This document shows positions 20,400 to 32,764 of a DNA stretch of 64,000 nucleotides, piece after piece. The DNA is taken from positions 3,978,501 to 4,042,500 of the forward strand of contig OX387610.1 of the NCBI GenBank assembly GCA_947568835.1. The letters are read 5' to 3'. This DNA comes from Protonemura montana (Eukaryota; Arthropoda; Insecta; Plecoptera; Nemouridae). Each line of letters begins with the position of its first letter. Position 1 is the stretch's first letter. The translations under genes and the position numbers were made by a program. The notes below the pieces were generated by a model. It did no database searches, was not told the DNA's origin, and saw only the letters and a program-made list of their open reading frames with translations.

Positions 20400-23300
20400 G
20401 AAATAGTTTTTGTTGTGTTTGTCGACAATCGATCGGCGAAATGGGCGACACTCGGGCGGGAAACTGCGGTGGGAATCGCGGGAGAATGTGCAGTACGATG
20501 CAAGCTAGAAGCCGCAACTGCTTCCTCCGCGAGGGCGTTTGGTTGGCTCTGTCAGCGACATTTCCGCAGGGAATTCTCACGCCCGCTCTCACGGAGAAGC
20601 TGCATTTAATCGGCGGCAAGAAATTGAGCGTCTGGTCAGTTGGGTACGTTTGTCATTGGCTGGGAACTGTTTCGGAGCGACTTGCGGTGACAGTTCAATC
20701 GTGGGAATCGAGTGCACTTTAAATGGCTTCGTAATTGTCGACACTTGACGGTGGTTACGTTTTTAGCACTCAGGCATTTAAGCTTTGTTTATCTTCGGAA
20801 AGACTTTCGTTGGCCAATGACTTGATCACCGTTGTTGGAGTGAAATGGTCTTCCTGTTTGTCCGGATATGTCGAGGACTTTTTGATGATTTGTCCTTGTC
20901 ATCCAGCTGGCTGGTAAACTGGCTGTTTAAAGGTGAATGTCTTCGTAATTTGGAGCCATTCAGCCTTTTTGCAGCATCAGCATTGGGGTTGCCGGTATAG
21001 TCAGAGTGACAGCGCAAATGTTAAGCAAACGAACCGGTAACATGTGGTAACGTTAAGTGCTACCGACATTTCCTGCCGTCCATTTAAAAACCTCTAATAT
21101 TAAATCATTGTGACTCTAAATATATCAATTGTGAGGTTTGGTTATTAAAGATTGATTGAGCATAAAGCAGTCTCATGCTAGTAATCTGCACGGAATAACA
21201 ATTTAACATTTTTTAATGCTTAAAACGACGGCGACTCTTTCTTGGGTAAAGCTGCAACGGTATGCATTCTTGTGAAGATTGTTTGATATTAGTGCTGGGA
21301 CTCTGACTAAATGATAACCCTATGACGTCGACTTATTAGGGCAATGGCGGAGCAAACCATGCCAACTAGTTCTGGTGTATCCCAAAAACTCTGGGCATTT
21401 TTCTTCTAGTTTTCAAGTGACAACCCAGAACCTCGTATAGGTTTTTAGATTCGCGTCTACTTTATCATACCTGATCACTAGGTAAAAGAAAAAAACCAAA
21501 TGTCTATTTGTGTTTATATTGTCAGTTATTTTAACCCGTCTCGACTCGACCATCTGAACTGTGCTGCTAACTCACTTACCTACCCCAACCCCTTCCCATT
21601 AGGTAAACACCAGTAATAAAATGACAGTGAATACTCTAGGGCTGGCAACTATAGAATTCAGAATATTGTCTCGGTTTATAACCTCAGTAGGAGCAACTTG
21701 CGACTACTCTCTTGACCTGCTTTAGAGTAAATAACCTCTTCAAATGCTTGTTAAAATCCAATGCATCGGAGTTTTTGGGAAATGCTATAACAATGCTGGC
21801 TCCAAAATGGTAGATAGTCATAGTAATGGTCAACAAAGAAATGCCGCACTCGCTTTGCTCAATTACCGAGACATGCGGGACTTTTTGATCGGCCGTCGCC
21901 CGTTCGCTTCTCAGCTCGAAACCAACACTTTCCGAACTCGTCGCACCCGAAGCAAGTCGTCGAACTCGGCCCACTTCGCCACGCTTCCGTTGCCGCGTTT
22001 TGTCTTCTGTTTTCGTTTAGGAAATGTAATTGCCGAGTTTAAAGGTTACTTTGTCTAGATACTTGATGCGAGAGTGCTCTGCGGCGGCGTTTGTTCGCAA
22101 GGCGGGTCTCGAGCCGGCGGCTGAATTCGCTGGCTGAGGCGACGGCTTGCGGTGGAATGGGAACCGGCGAGGCTCACTTACGTTTCGACGTTCTAAGGTC
22201 GTAGCCTTAAAAAGCCGCTGTGTTGTTTACAGTGGAATCGTTGGTGATTCAAAAAAATGCAGGTTTTTCCAGGGAATTCATCTGGCTTTCTGACTTGAAG
22301 TAAAATATATTTTTGTATTTAGGTTCTCTTTACTGAAGTTGATCCAGAACTAAGAAATAGTGTTTGGAAAACGTTTTCAGTTAGGTTTTCAATAGATTTC
22401 TGTTGTTTTGTAATGGTGCTAAATTATATCTTACTTCATTTGAAAGCGAGAGTAAATGATCTGTGGAACCTACGCCGCTATTTTAGCTGTCACTAGCGAT
22501 TCGACTGTAAAATAAAATGAAGATGAGTGTATCTTTATTCTATGGTATTGCATTCATTGTGGCTGCCAAACCGTGAAACCAGTCGATTGTTATTTGTTTG
22601 CTCGATTTTTTTTTTGGGCAGCTGGAAATAAAATCGATGAAAAGAGATTGTTAACGCAAGTCGCCGGCCTATGCCAGCGAATCAAGTCGCACGTTTGACA
22701 GCCGAGTCGTGAACTCGTTGCCGTCGACAACTGTGCGTGCTGTACATACGATCGTTAAGAGAGGACGGTAAATCAGCCGGCGTATTTTTTGCAAGCCGAA
22801 TAAGCATCGTCCGATTTGTGTAAATATTTAGGGGTCATGCGGAGATCGCTAGGGCTTAGCGTTGAGAGAGTTAATTTATTATTTTAGGAGACGCCCGGGG
22901 AAGAACATTTTGTCGGCCGAACCCGCTCTGGGCCGTGAGATTTGAGTCACGCGAATATTTCCTAACATGCACAACCTCTGGAGAGCTATTTTAATAAAAT
23001 GCTATGTTATTATAATTTTAAAGGTTAGGGAATTATTTTACGTGGCTACCTATATTAAAAAAAAAAAAATTGTACGAGTTTCAGTTGACATTTTTATTAT
23101 AATTATTATGAGAAGTAAATTATTTGTAAGTTTGAAATGTTTTTTAAATAATACGGCTCTGGCATTATTATAATTCGTGCTCGTTGTGGTGTTTCCTCTT
23201 CCTCGCTGTGATCCAAGGGTGTTTCCCGATTTGACAAACGAGGCCAGTGCAACTATCACACATGCGTTATCTTTTGATGAAATAAGCATGACTTGACATA

Positions 23301-24700
23301 AAAGTAAAATTTCCAAAACCAACTACCTACTAAAATTCTGGCTTCGTATCTCTTGCCGTGAATCTTCACATGTAAACTCCCCGTGTTGCTCTCAGTCTAG
23401 ATCTTTACCTTCAAGTTGCCTGCCTCAAGAAGTCTCAACCTCCAGTCGCTTATTATATGGGCTTGTCAATATTTACATCTAACCCTCGTTTCTCTGTCTT
23501 TAAGATGTAGAAGCTTAGCGTAGGTGACCTAATCTGCTGTTCTCGAGTGGACCGAACTCTAAAACGCTAATCAGCACAATTTCCAGTGTGTTGCTCTAAG
23601 TACTTAGCCTACCGAGCAACAGGACGCAAGCATACTCTGTACCAAAGTGGATTGCAGGATAAAGTACAAGCACAAATCGACAGTTTCTTCTGGCTGGCTG
23701 AAATCTTCTACTGGTTTGGAAATATCTGTACCTCATTCTCCTGCTATGACTAGATCTATGCTTTGGCTTTTCGGTTTCAATTTATTTATTGCTCTATACA
23801 GGTACATCATATATTCGTATGAGCTTAATAGTAATAATGGTATGAAACTATATAATAGTTGTCTTCATTGGGCCATGGCGTCTTGTGGCGAGATATTCCT
23901 CGAGGTTCTAGAAGGGGTTTTGGATGAGGAAGTTTTGTAGGTAGGAGTCGAAGGTGCTGCGTTGGATGGATTTTTTTATGTGGATTGGAAGGTGGTTGTA
24001 AACTTTTGTATTTAAGTAGGGGGGACTTTGTGTGAATAGGAAGGTGAGGTGTGGGACGATGCAAATTTCTTACCTACTTCTGGTTTCACGAGTGTGGAAG
24101 GCACTAGCTAGACGGTGTAAAAACTGTGTAGAAGAAATTTGCAAATCTGCAATACATTGCATTCGTTGCAGGGACCAGCAGTGAGTTCTCTTGGTTCTTC
24201 ACAGAGTTTTTGGATTCAGAAGAACTACGAAAAGTTCAGTTTGGGATGGTTCCACCTTCCCACTGATCCAATCGCCTGAGACGCTTATTTTTCATCACCT
24301 GCTAACTCCCTTTTATATCAGGTCGGTTTAGCACTTATCATACCACTAAGCCTGCAGGCAGTAATAGGAACTGTCCAGTTACAAAATTGCAATCGTGCAA
24401 ACTTAATTGATCTGGAGATTTTTTTACAGCGGTTATCGAATCATGAAGGTAAAACTCAATATGGTTTCATAGCACAGCTATATTTCATAACTTATACAGG
24501 TCGTTTGTACATAGAATGTTCACTGGTTTTGCCAACAAATGCACGCAAAGTACATACAACACTAGTTAACCACAAAACCTAGCGTGCCGTCGCGAAGTTC
24601 GAGGTGGACAACTGTGGACACGGTTTAAATCAAATTTGTTCAATTTCTAAGCAGTGTCATTATGTTTGACTACCAGAATTTTAACTAATGGAATCCTACA
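20400..24700. other. Intergenic, eRF3 to COX4, no gene recognised
   Basis: Convergent gap. Scattered CpG-rich patches (20440-20620, 22060-22180, 22640-22960) lie in AT-rich sequence. Frames at 21744-22058 (plus), 21684-21974 (minus) and 23647-23940 (plus) show no family resemblance and no convincing splice signals. 20990-21065 matches, reversed, the GGTTCGTTTGCT segment of the MITE family at 34.2 kb. Long unannotated 3' UTR is possible near 20.4-21.0 kb. Confidence 0.5.
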
Positions 24701-24715
24701 TTGCTTGCAATTTGT

Positions 24716-25674
24716 TTATTTCCAGTCTCCCTTCTCGTAATCCCACTTGGACGCAAGTCCCTCGACGGGGTTGACTCCAAGGGCGAGCATTCGCTCCAGT
24801 TGGGCCTTCTGGCGATCGTCAGCGAATGATGGCGGCAATTCCTTGTAGACTGCAAGACAAAAACCGTCGTAAGCAAGAGAAATTACCCACCAAACATTAA
24901 GACACAGGAAGATAGTCAGTTTATCTTACCGAACAGCTTCATTCCCATAAAAAGCCATAGCGACAGTGAAATTCCAATCAGTGCAATTCCGACAACCGAC
25001 TTCCACTCTCCAGTAGGAGCCTTCATTTCAGCGAATGTTTGACAGAAACTGGCTCGGTACAGCGCTTTCTTCTCCTCCAGGCTGAGTTTGCGCCAGTCTC
25101 CCTTTTCCTTTTCCCTCAAAGCAAGAATGTCTGGCGTGTTTTCCTTAAAGCGAATGGCAGGTAGAGGGAAGTCAGCCCTATCGACGTAGTTGGCTTGTCC
25201 ATTGAAGCCAAATCCCACAATTTCACGGTTATTGATCTTGGATACGGCTGCTCCATGTGAACCAGCTGTTTGCATAGTTTGTATTTGGCGCAAAGACGAC
25301 GCCAGCAACCTTCTGGATATCATCGTACCTGGAAAATAAGCCTTTATTAATTAATTGGCATTAATTTCAAAGTTATTTTAGTGTTGGTGATTCTGGTCTT
25401 TTGCACATTGGGATTAGTACCAACTCTGTCCCTAGTCGTTACACCTTGCTTGAGATAATAGTGCAGATATTATTCAAGAGCTAGGTACTGATAAAATGGC
25501 AAGGTTGCCCTAGCAGTTTCTGCCACCCAATTCTAGATATTCAGTCAACTTTGAAGTGTCCAAATACAAATGTAATGCCTAGAAATGATGTGACGAAGTA
25601 AAACATCTCATCTATAGTGCACTAAGGATTACAAAAACACATAGATCCAGTAAAATTTTACCTGAAACACTCAT
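24716..25674 (-). CDS. COX4: Cytochrome c oxidase subunit 4, mitochondrial
   Basis: Nuclear-encoded subunit of respiratory complex IV in the inner mitochondrial membrane. Exons on the minus strand: 25674-25662 (ATG AGT GTT TCA G), 25328-24930 and 24849-24716, all GT-AG, giving 181 aa. If the short first exon is non-coding, translation starts at the ATG at 25323 and gives 175 aa; both are in frame. An Arg-rich presequence (MISRRLLASSLRQIQ) is followed by DRADFPLPAIRFKE, the family motif KEKGDWRKLSLEEKKALYR, FAEMKAPTGEWKSVVG, one membrane helix (ALIGISLSLWLFMGM), and the C-terminus RMLALGVNPVEGLASKWDYE ending GDWK. AATAAA at 24720-24715 overlaps the stop codon. Confidence 0.97.
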
Positions 25675-25948
25675 TTTCACGACGAGTAAATCCAATTTCA
25701 AGATGGCAGAGGCCAATTCGCAATCGAAAATCTCGAACCCAGCCCTTTCAGGTCATTGAGTTGGTAGACATGAATCGTCATCACGTGGTTTTAAATGTCA
25801 GTACAACTGCGATTATTATAAAAAGCCTATTTTTTATATTTTGGCTTATTTTCTGTGATAACTATCTATTAATTTCTTCTTTGGCAAATTGGCGAGATAT
25901 TGACGTTCCGAAAGTTGTAGAAATATGTGGTTGTTGCTACTGATTTGT
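25675..25948. promoter_or_regulatory. COX4 upstream region
   Basis: Interval before the COX4 first exon. It contains AAGATGGCAG on the plus strand at about 25701, the kind of motif found at many mitochondrial-protein promoters. No TATA box is evident. It may also drive the small plus-strand candidate exon at 25949. Confidence 0.35.
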
Positions 25949-25993
25949 TATGGCGCATTGTTTGAACGAGTCTCGAGCTAGTGAGCAAAAACA
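25949..25993 (+). other. Candidate plus-strand first coding exon (unproven)
   Basis: ATG followed by 15 open codons (MAHCLNESRASEQKQ) ending exactly at a strong donor (CAG, then GTGAGT). It lies about 275 bases from the divergent COX4 start, as a promoter partner would. No downstream exon was found, and short ATG-to-donor matches arise by chance, so this is a lead only. Confidence 0.2.
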
Positions 25994-26374
25994 GGTGAGT
26001 TAGTTTGAGTGTAATTATGTTCTCGTTAAAGTTTATTGATTACTCGGGTGATTGCGTATCTAAAATTTGGTCTTTGATTGTCTGAATCTTATCCCGTAAG
26101 AACAGGTTGCCGAAAATGATGCGTTTTCTACGTCGAAGAAGTAGTTTTGTTGACGACTTAGACCGTGTGATGAAATATTTATAATTGAAATAGACGAAAA
26201 AAAAGGTAGTCTGGTAGTGAGCTGGCAAATTAATTCATAAAAGTCCATAATAAGTTTGTTCAAAATAAAAATAAATCATAGTTCGGTTGCCAGATAGCAA
26301 TTACCGTGCGCAATACACCAAGGCTAGCTAGGTTTTTGAAAAGTCGCACAACATTACATAGGATCCTGTCGTTC

Positions 26375-26640
26375 CAAACCGAACGGTTTTACGTGTTGGA
26401 AACATCGGTTCTCATGAGATCACCGAAGTCAAGCAACACTGCGCTGGTTCAGGTACTGGATGGGTGACCACCGAACGGTGTGGCATGTTGGAAGCACCGG
26501 TCCTCGTGAGCTCACCAAAGTTAGCCAACACTGCGCTGGTATTGATACTATAACCACCGAACGGTGTGGCGTGTTAGAAGCACCGGTCCTCTTGAGATCA
26601 CCGAAGAAAAGCAACACTGCACTGGGTCAGGTCAGGAAGG
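26375..26640 (+). repeat. Three tandem 5S-like monomers
   Basis: Each monomer has ACCGAACGGTnTG...GTTGGAAnCA, then GGTTCTCATGAGATCACCGA and AGTnAAGCAACACTGCGCTG as in 5S rRNA up to the GGATGGGTGACC box. The second and third are more diverged. No SINE body follows. Confidence 0.8.
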
Positions 26641-26659
26641 ATGACCATCAATTGATGGC

Positions 26660-27640
26660 CATCTCTCTTTGGGTGAGAGGAGGGAGAGATTTGATTTATT
26701 ACAAAGAAACCAACTCTGGTAATCGAAATAATTTCACATACATTTTTCAGAAATATCAACCCGCCTAGCGGTTTGACCCCCGCTGCCTGCAGGCTTAGTC
26801 CCTGACAGTCCTGTCCTAGCAGATCTGTCGCCGTATCGTCTTTTAGCTCGCAGCATCGCATTTCACAGCGAGCTTTGGCGGCTTCCTTTTTCTTTCATCT
26901 CCAGCAAATTGCGCCGAGGATTCTCGGAACCAGACGCTCATACCGCCTGGAAGACGCTCGGTAATCCGTAGCTAGTCTCTTGCTTGCTTTGTGCGAGTGG
27001 GCGTTCAGGTTTCTGAAGGGGTGAAACCCAACGTGTACCCGGGATTAAGCTCGCTCGGAAGTCTGCTTATTAGATCTGCGATGGGGGGAAATCCCCGTGC
27101 AATCCACCCTCACCCCGTCTATGTTAGACCAGGGAAAATACATTTTATGGGAATTTTGCTTTCAAGACGCTTGTCCGCTTTTTCGTAACCTCTTTCAAAA
27201 AAAAAAAATAAATAACAATATTATCTTAACTTGCTGTTGGAAGATCAAAGTAAGGTAATTGCATAAAATTATTGCCCTTGAAAAGCTTTTTATGTGAGTT
27301 GTTCGGTTTTTACTGGATTTCAAGCCAATAGAGCCAAACCCAAGGTTAAAGCAAGTTACAAAAGGGTGAAAAAATTTAGTTACATCAATTTCGAAGTACT
27401 TACTAAGTATGACACATTTTTGTTGGAGACTAAGTGCCTTTCTTAAAGACATTGACGTCACAGTGATTCACGGTGTAGTTCACGTCTACTCGATAAAGCA
27501 TTCCTCCCCCCCCCCCCCCCCCCCCCCCCATCAACAACCCATCGACTGCGGCATAGTGCCTAATCATGATTGGTCTAGGCATCGATGACAACTAACTATT
27601 CCAATCTAACACCACGGGCAACCTAGCTGTACCCGTGGTA
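26660..27640. other. Unassigned stretch with a 24-base poly-C run
   Basis: 26760-27180 is moderately GC-rich (CCCGCCTAGCGGTTTGACCC and onward) with no recognisable frame or RNA. 27506-27529 is a run of about 24 C. 27200-27470 is AT-rich with no match I recognise. Confidence 0.4.
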
Positions 27641-27644
27641 ATAT

Positions 27645-28035
27645 AAGACAGTAGAGTTGAGAAGCTCTGTCAGGCGATCTCAGCATCTCCGTGGCTACCG
27701 AACGTTGAATCTACTATTGAACCTCCTATGCTAGGCCATGATATACCCGTGGTAACATAAGATAGCAGAATTGAAAAGCTCTGTCAGGCGATCTCAGCAT
27801 CTCCATGGCTACCAAACGTTGAATCTACCATTGAACCTCCTATGCTAGGCCATGATATACCCGTGGTAACATAAGATAGCAGAATTGAGAAGCTCTGTCA
27901 GGCGATCTCAGCATCTCCATGGCTACCAAACGTTGAATTTACCATTGAACCTCCTATGCTAGGCCATAATATACCCGTGGTAACATAAGATAGCAGAATT
28001 GAGAAGCTCTGTCAGGCGATCTCAGCATCTCACAC
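27645..28035 (-). repeat. 114-bp dispersed unit, about 3.4 tandem copies
   Basis: Reverse orientation relative to 1.4 kb: GGTTC...CCATGGCTACCAAACGTTGA, ATCTACCATTGAACCTCCTA, TGCTAGGCCATGATATACCC. Copies differ at only a few positions, suggesting recent tandem growth. Confidence 0.9.
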
Positions 28036-28614
28036 GCTCGAACGTCTTTTCTTTAGTTTTCAAAGTTGACAGCGAAAATAACTTTCTACGAAAAATTTTA
28101 AAATAGTAAACCATGCAACCCTATAATAACGAGATCAAGACAAGCTTCAAGCAAAGTTTCCACTCTCAACGCGTTTCAGTTGAACTATCGAGGGTGTAAA
28201 CTAATTAATGAACTCAATTAACTAATTGATACATTGTTCGCTGCTAAATAATTCAGCCTCGCAAGGTCTTATCTAAGTCCTTCAAGACTTCGTGAAGATT
28301 CGCAGCTCTACTCCGATGGTGTATAGACATAGTCTTGTGGTTTAATGCCCACAAAGCAAAGGGGCATTTAATTGCCCCGAAGTAACGCAACTTTGTTGAG
28401 ATGTGCTTTACAGTATTGCTCTGTTTTGAGGAGGTTTGCTGCCCTGAAAAGGGTCTAAAGTCTTGAAGTTTTGACGAGGCACGGCTCGTGATCTGCAGGA
28501 GAATGGTATACCGTAAAGCAAATCTCAATATCATACCACGGCTCTGAAAACAACCACGCAACAAACGCAACTTTATCTCCGATTTCATTGCGGGTAAAAA
28601 CTGATGATAATGTA

Positions 28615-28790
28615 TTAGGATGAAATCTTATTTAAATTGCAAACGCTTGTAATGCGCGGGGTATTTTATTATTAACAACACTATAAACGTCTCAAAAATC
28701 GATGCTCAAACGCGGACTTTCGTTTGGGCATCGATTTTTGAGACGTTTATATTGTTGTTAATAATAAAAAAATAAAAAAAAATGTGATAA
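28615..28790. repeat. Palindrome of tRNA-SINE 3' ends (second copy)
   Basis: Arms about 28666-28712 and 28721-28767 read outward as CGTTTGGGCATCGATTTTTG, AGACGTTTAT. The left flank has the GCAAACGCTTGTAATGCGCG segment. Same architecture as 7446-7551. Confidence 0.8.
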
Positions 28791-28839
28791 TTGTTGCTTG
28801 CTTCTAGATAGAGTCCATTATATATTTATAGTTGGGTTG

Positions 28840-29735
28840 AAGTCAACAGGTTCGATCAGGTTTTCTCACGACTTACTTGTTTTAGATTGCCGTAACAACC
28901 CTTGTTTCACCCACCCATTATTATTACATTGTGATGAACTGCCAGATGCCGGGCACGGGTTACTTGTTTTAGATTGCCGTAACAACCCTTGTTTCACCCA
29001 CCCATTATTATTACATTGTGATGAACTGCCCGATGCCGCGCACGGGTTACTTGTTTTAGATTGCCATGACAACCCTTGTTTTACCCACCCATTACTATTA
29101 CATTGTGATGAACTGTCCGATGCCGGGCACGGGTCACTTGTTTTAGATTGCCGTGACATCCCTTGTTTCACCCACCCATTACTATTACATTGTGATGAAC
29201 TGTCCGATGCCGGGCACGGGTTACTTGTTTTAGATTGCCATGACAACCCTTGTTTCACCCACCCATTACTATTACATTGTGATGAACTGCCCGATGCCGC
29301 GCACGGGTTACTTGTTTTAGATTGCCGTGACAACCCCTGTTTCACCCACCCATTACTATTACATTGTGATGAACTGTCCGATGCCGGGCACGGGTTACTT
29401 GTTTTAGATTGCCATGACAACCCTTGTTTCACCCACCCATTACTATTACATTGAGATGAACTGCCCGATGCCGGGCACGGGTTACTTGTTACAGATAGCC
29501 ATGACAACCCTTGTTTCACCCACCCATTACTATTACATTGTGATGAATTGCCAGATGCCGGGCACGGGTTACTTGTTTTAGATTGCCATTACAACCCTTG
29601 TTTCACCCACCCATTACTATTACATTGTGATGAACTGCCCGATGCCGCGCACGGGTTACTTGTTTTAGATTGCCGTGACAACCCTTGTTTCACCCACCCA
29701 TTACTATTACATTGTGATGAACTAGTATGCTGTAG
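28840..29735 (+). repeat. 87-bp tandem array, about 10 copies, open on both strands
   Basis: Unit GGGTTACTTGTTTTAGATTG, CCATGACAACCCTTGTTTCA, CCCACCCATTACTATTACAT, TGTGATGAACTGCCCGATGC, CGGGCAC. As 87 is divisible by three, a plus frame (28798-29454; 29-residue repeat with VLDCHDNPCFTHPLLLHCDE) and a minus frame (29519-28866; repeat with WQSKTSNPCPASDSSSQC) both stay open. No homology or splice context supports a protein. Confidence 0.9.
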
Positions 29736-29749
29736 GGGGAGAATCTGTT

Positions 29750-30480
29750 GACATTTCAAGATTTACCGAGAATCACATTGACGTAGCTAAGTTTTTAATT
29801 CATTGCATGGTTCAAGTTTCATGACCACCAACATTTCTCGGTTGCTGCTCTCTAATATGATGCTAGAACTACAAAGTTGAAAGTTCAAACTCGTGGCTCC
29901 GAGCTGGCGTTTGCTAGAAATTTCATCTTTGATTGCCAACTGTGAGTTTGTGTAACGACAGATTTTCTTGGAACTGTTTGAGATTGATCAACAGATCTGA
30001 GATCGTGCTCCCGCGGGAAGTCGTCTGAATATCCTGAGATAGGAGTGAATATTACAACAGGGAAATAACTTAGCTGATGGAACGAGACTGGCTTTCGAAA
30101 TTCGAAGCTGTTACTGTGTACGAATTTCTTTTAGTTGACTGATTTAAGCTGCTAAGTCGTTCGGCTAGTCTTAATTTATGTAAATGAACACGATCCAAAT
30201 TAGGTCCAATAGAAGTATCTGATTGGCTGTAACCATGGAGATGAGTGGTTAACCATAAATAAGTTAAACTAGAGTTTCTAGAGATGAGCGTGGTTTATTT
30301 TGATTCTAAAATCTCATTTTTCTCTGGAATGAAGTACCCTGCATGCTTCTTTCGGTATTTTCTGTTCGTTTGATTTTTTGTAAAAATTTGTAAATGCGTT
30401 GTCATAGAAATTGGCATGAAACTAAGAAAAAATTATATAAAACCTGAAGATTTTCGTTGTTTTGAAGACTGTTTCTGCAA
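29750..30480. other. Unassigned, no feature seen
   Basis: AT-rich sequence after the 87-bp array. I see no convincing frame, RNA or repeat match. Confidence 0.4.
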
Positions 30481-30489
30481 TGATTGTTT

Positions 30490-31095
30490 TTAGACTCATG
30501 ACTACTTGATTTATTCTTAGCACTAGTTTAAAAAAAAACTATTTAAAATGGCTTTTGAATGCTAAGTAAAGGACAACTAAAATTTCCCGACGTTTCGGTA
30601 ACATGTACTAGTTACTTCTTCAAGGGTTAGAGCAGGACTGCTCTTACCCTAAAACTATTTCTGCAAATTTCAGCAACAATGAGTCTGAACTTGATGAATT
30701 CCAAAAAGTTATTTGTTAAAACAAAATGTTTCCAACTTTGTGAATAGTTCTACAGTTATGATAGTTTTTAGATTCATGTCTACTTCATCTAACTTTAGCA
30801 CTGATTTTGACAAAAACTATTTCAACTGGGTTTTGAATGCTAGGTAAAGAACAACAAAATTTCCCAACGATTCGTAACTTGTACCTGTTTACTTTTTTTG
30901 CATCCTTAATGCATCTAGGAAGCTTGAACTAGGTACCTATTTGTTATAATTTTTTGTGGTTCTTTTGTTATCGGAAAATTGTCAGGACTGCTTTTTTCTT
31001 GAAAAAGCAAACAGGTACAAGTTACGAAACGTCGGGAAATTTAGTTGTTCTTCACTTGGCATTCAGAACCCAGTTCAAATAGTTTTTGCCAGTTA
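30490..31095. repeat. Three pieces of the hammerhead-like repeat family
   Basis: 30490-30650 (minus core: CTTGAAGAAGTAACTAGTAC, ATGTTACCGAAACGTCGGGA on the reverse strand), 30770-30890 (reverse, ending CCCAACGATTCGTAACTTGT) and 31010-31095 (plus, CAAGTTACGAAACGTCGGGA with flank CCCAGTTCAAATAG). The last two are arms of a looser palindrome about 320 bases long. Confidence 0.7.
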
Positions 31096-31374
31096 CACAG
31101 TAATCCACCAAACTTTTTTTGTCGAAAAATGCAAACACATAAATGTGCTCAGCAAATTTGATATAAATTAGACCAGGCGCAAACAGACAAACAGACAAAC
31201 AGACACTGAGATATGGGGTGTTTGAAACCGAAGATTTCCCTTCGCTTGCTTCGATCATCAAATATATGTTCCCAATTATACTTTATAATGTAACGCTATA
31301 TGTTGTATGTGGGCTTATAGGTATAGTCAGCTTCCCAGCGTTTTTGTAAAACATTCTGCCGAGCAAACGAGGCC

Positions 31375-31815
31375 GGAACCGAATGGTTTGGCGTGTTGGA
31401 AACACCGGTTCTCGTTAGATCACCGAAGTTAAGCAACACTGCGCTGAGTCAGGTATTGGTTGGGTGACCATTATACACATGACCAGTTCTGTTCGGGAGA
31501 GAGGTTGGAGGGATGAAAGTTAGTACAGCAACTTCATTCGCCTCGCTTATCAACCTCTAGACAGCATTGATTTGTGGAGGAATCCTGTTGTTCGCATTGT
31601 ACCGTCCTTCGGAAGGGACGCTAAGCAGGTGGTCCCCTTGGTGCTTTTCGACAGGAGTGGGCTACGTGCCGGCACCGGGTTTTCCCTCCTCCCTTCTAGG
31701 CTAGGTTAGGTTCATCATCATCCTCATCATCACCCACTCATTCACCGACGCCATTAGACCAGTGCCGCAGGGCCAGTTGTCAAAACAGTGCGTCGTTAAA
31801 CACCACAAATAATAA
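31375..31815 (+). mobile_element. 5S-rRNA-derived SINE, near full length
   Basis: 5S-like head 31378-31472 (GTTCTCGTTAGATCACCGAA, GTTAAGCAACACTGCGCTGA, GGTTGGGTGACC), then body (CAGTTCTGTTCGGGAGAGAG; GATTTGTGGAGGAATCCTGT; CCTTCGGAAGGGACGCTAAG; GTGCCGGCACCGGGTTT), then tail (CATTCACCGACGCCATTAGA; CAGTGCGTCGTTAAACACCA) ending in AATAATAA. Retains box-A and box-C regions of the 5S internal promoter. A further body/tail copy lies at 31985-32205. Confidence 0.9.
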
Positions 31816-31984
31816 TAACGAGGCCGGCAACGCGTGGTACCGAAGCTGACCAACCGATGGCGCTGGGGGTCGTCCTTTTAAACAAGCCACCTCAACTAAA
31901 ATTGTACTACTCAAATATCGAAACATGTTAATCAATTGTCGAGGTTAGCATTAATAAATATCCACCAATCTCAAATGAGAGTAA

Positions 31985-32298
31985 TCTGGATTTGAGAAGG
32001 TTTCCTGTTGTTCGCGTTGTACCGTCCTTCGAAAGGGAAGTTAAGCTGGTGGTCCCCTTGGTCTACGACAGGAGAAGGCTAGAAGCCGGCACTAGGTTTC
32101 CCCTCTCTTCTAGGCTAGGTTAGATTCATCTTCATCCACACATTCACCAACGCCATTAGACCGATGCCACATGACCCGTTGTCAAAACAGTACGTCGTTA
32201 AACTCCACAATTAATTATACCACCATCCCAATCAGCTGGGAGTCTGACTTCGGCGTGATTGAACGCGCTCTGATCAATATGAGTGAGCTACTTAAAGT

Positions 32299-32331
<33 letters not shown>

Positions 32332-32335
32332 CCCC
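31985..32335 (+). repeat. 5S-SINE body/tail copy and a 30-base poly-C run
   Basis: 31985-32205 matches the SINE body and tail without the 5S head (GGTGGTCCCCTTGGTCTACG; AACAGTACGTCGTTAAACTC). 32300-32331 is a C run broken by a single G. Confidence 0.75.
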
Positions 32336-32764
32336 TCCACTTCTCTTGCAGGAAACGTCAGAAACTTTGCCTCTTGAGACGCGCCGAACCGACGACATCA
32401 GCATTACCACTAATTGAGTCGCGAGGTTCGAGAAGTTGTAGGTGTAAGGGCAAAGCAGGAGAAAACAACCCTAGAATTACACCCCCTAAAAGCGCTTTAA
32501 CAAGAAGTATTTTCACTGGTTTCTCCGCGACCCAGTGACAATCTCTTTGAGTCGTTCTCAAGACGTCTTCATGAAGGAGGTGCACGAGTTGCGGAATATC
32601 GACGATGAAATTGAGTATCTCCGTACTCGAGGTTACAAAGACGGAGAAAATATGTTCTTTGGAAGATCATCACAAATAGCCGTTTGATATTCCTTGACTA
32701 AGTGTGTAAGTCTTTTCTGGCTGTCAAAAAAGGCCAAGCAATCTTCATAGTGATCTCACAAGAA

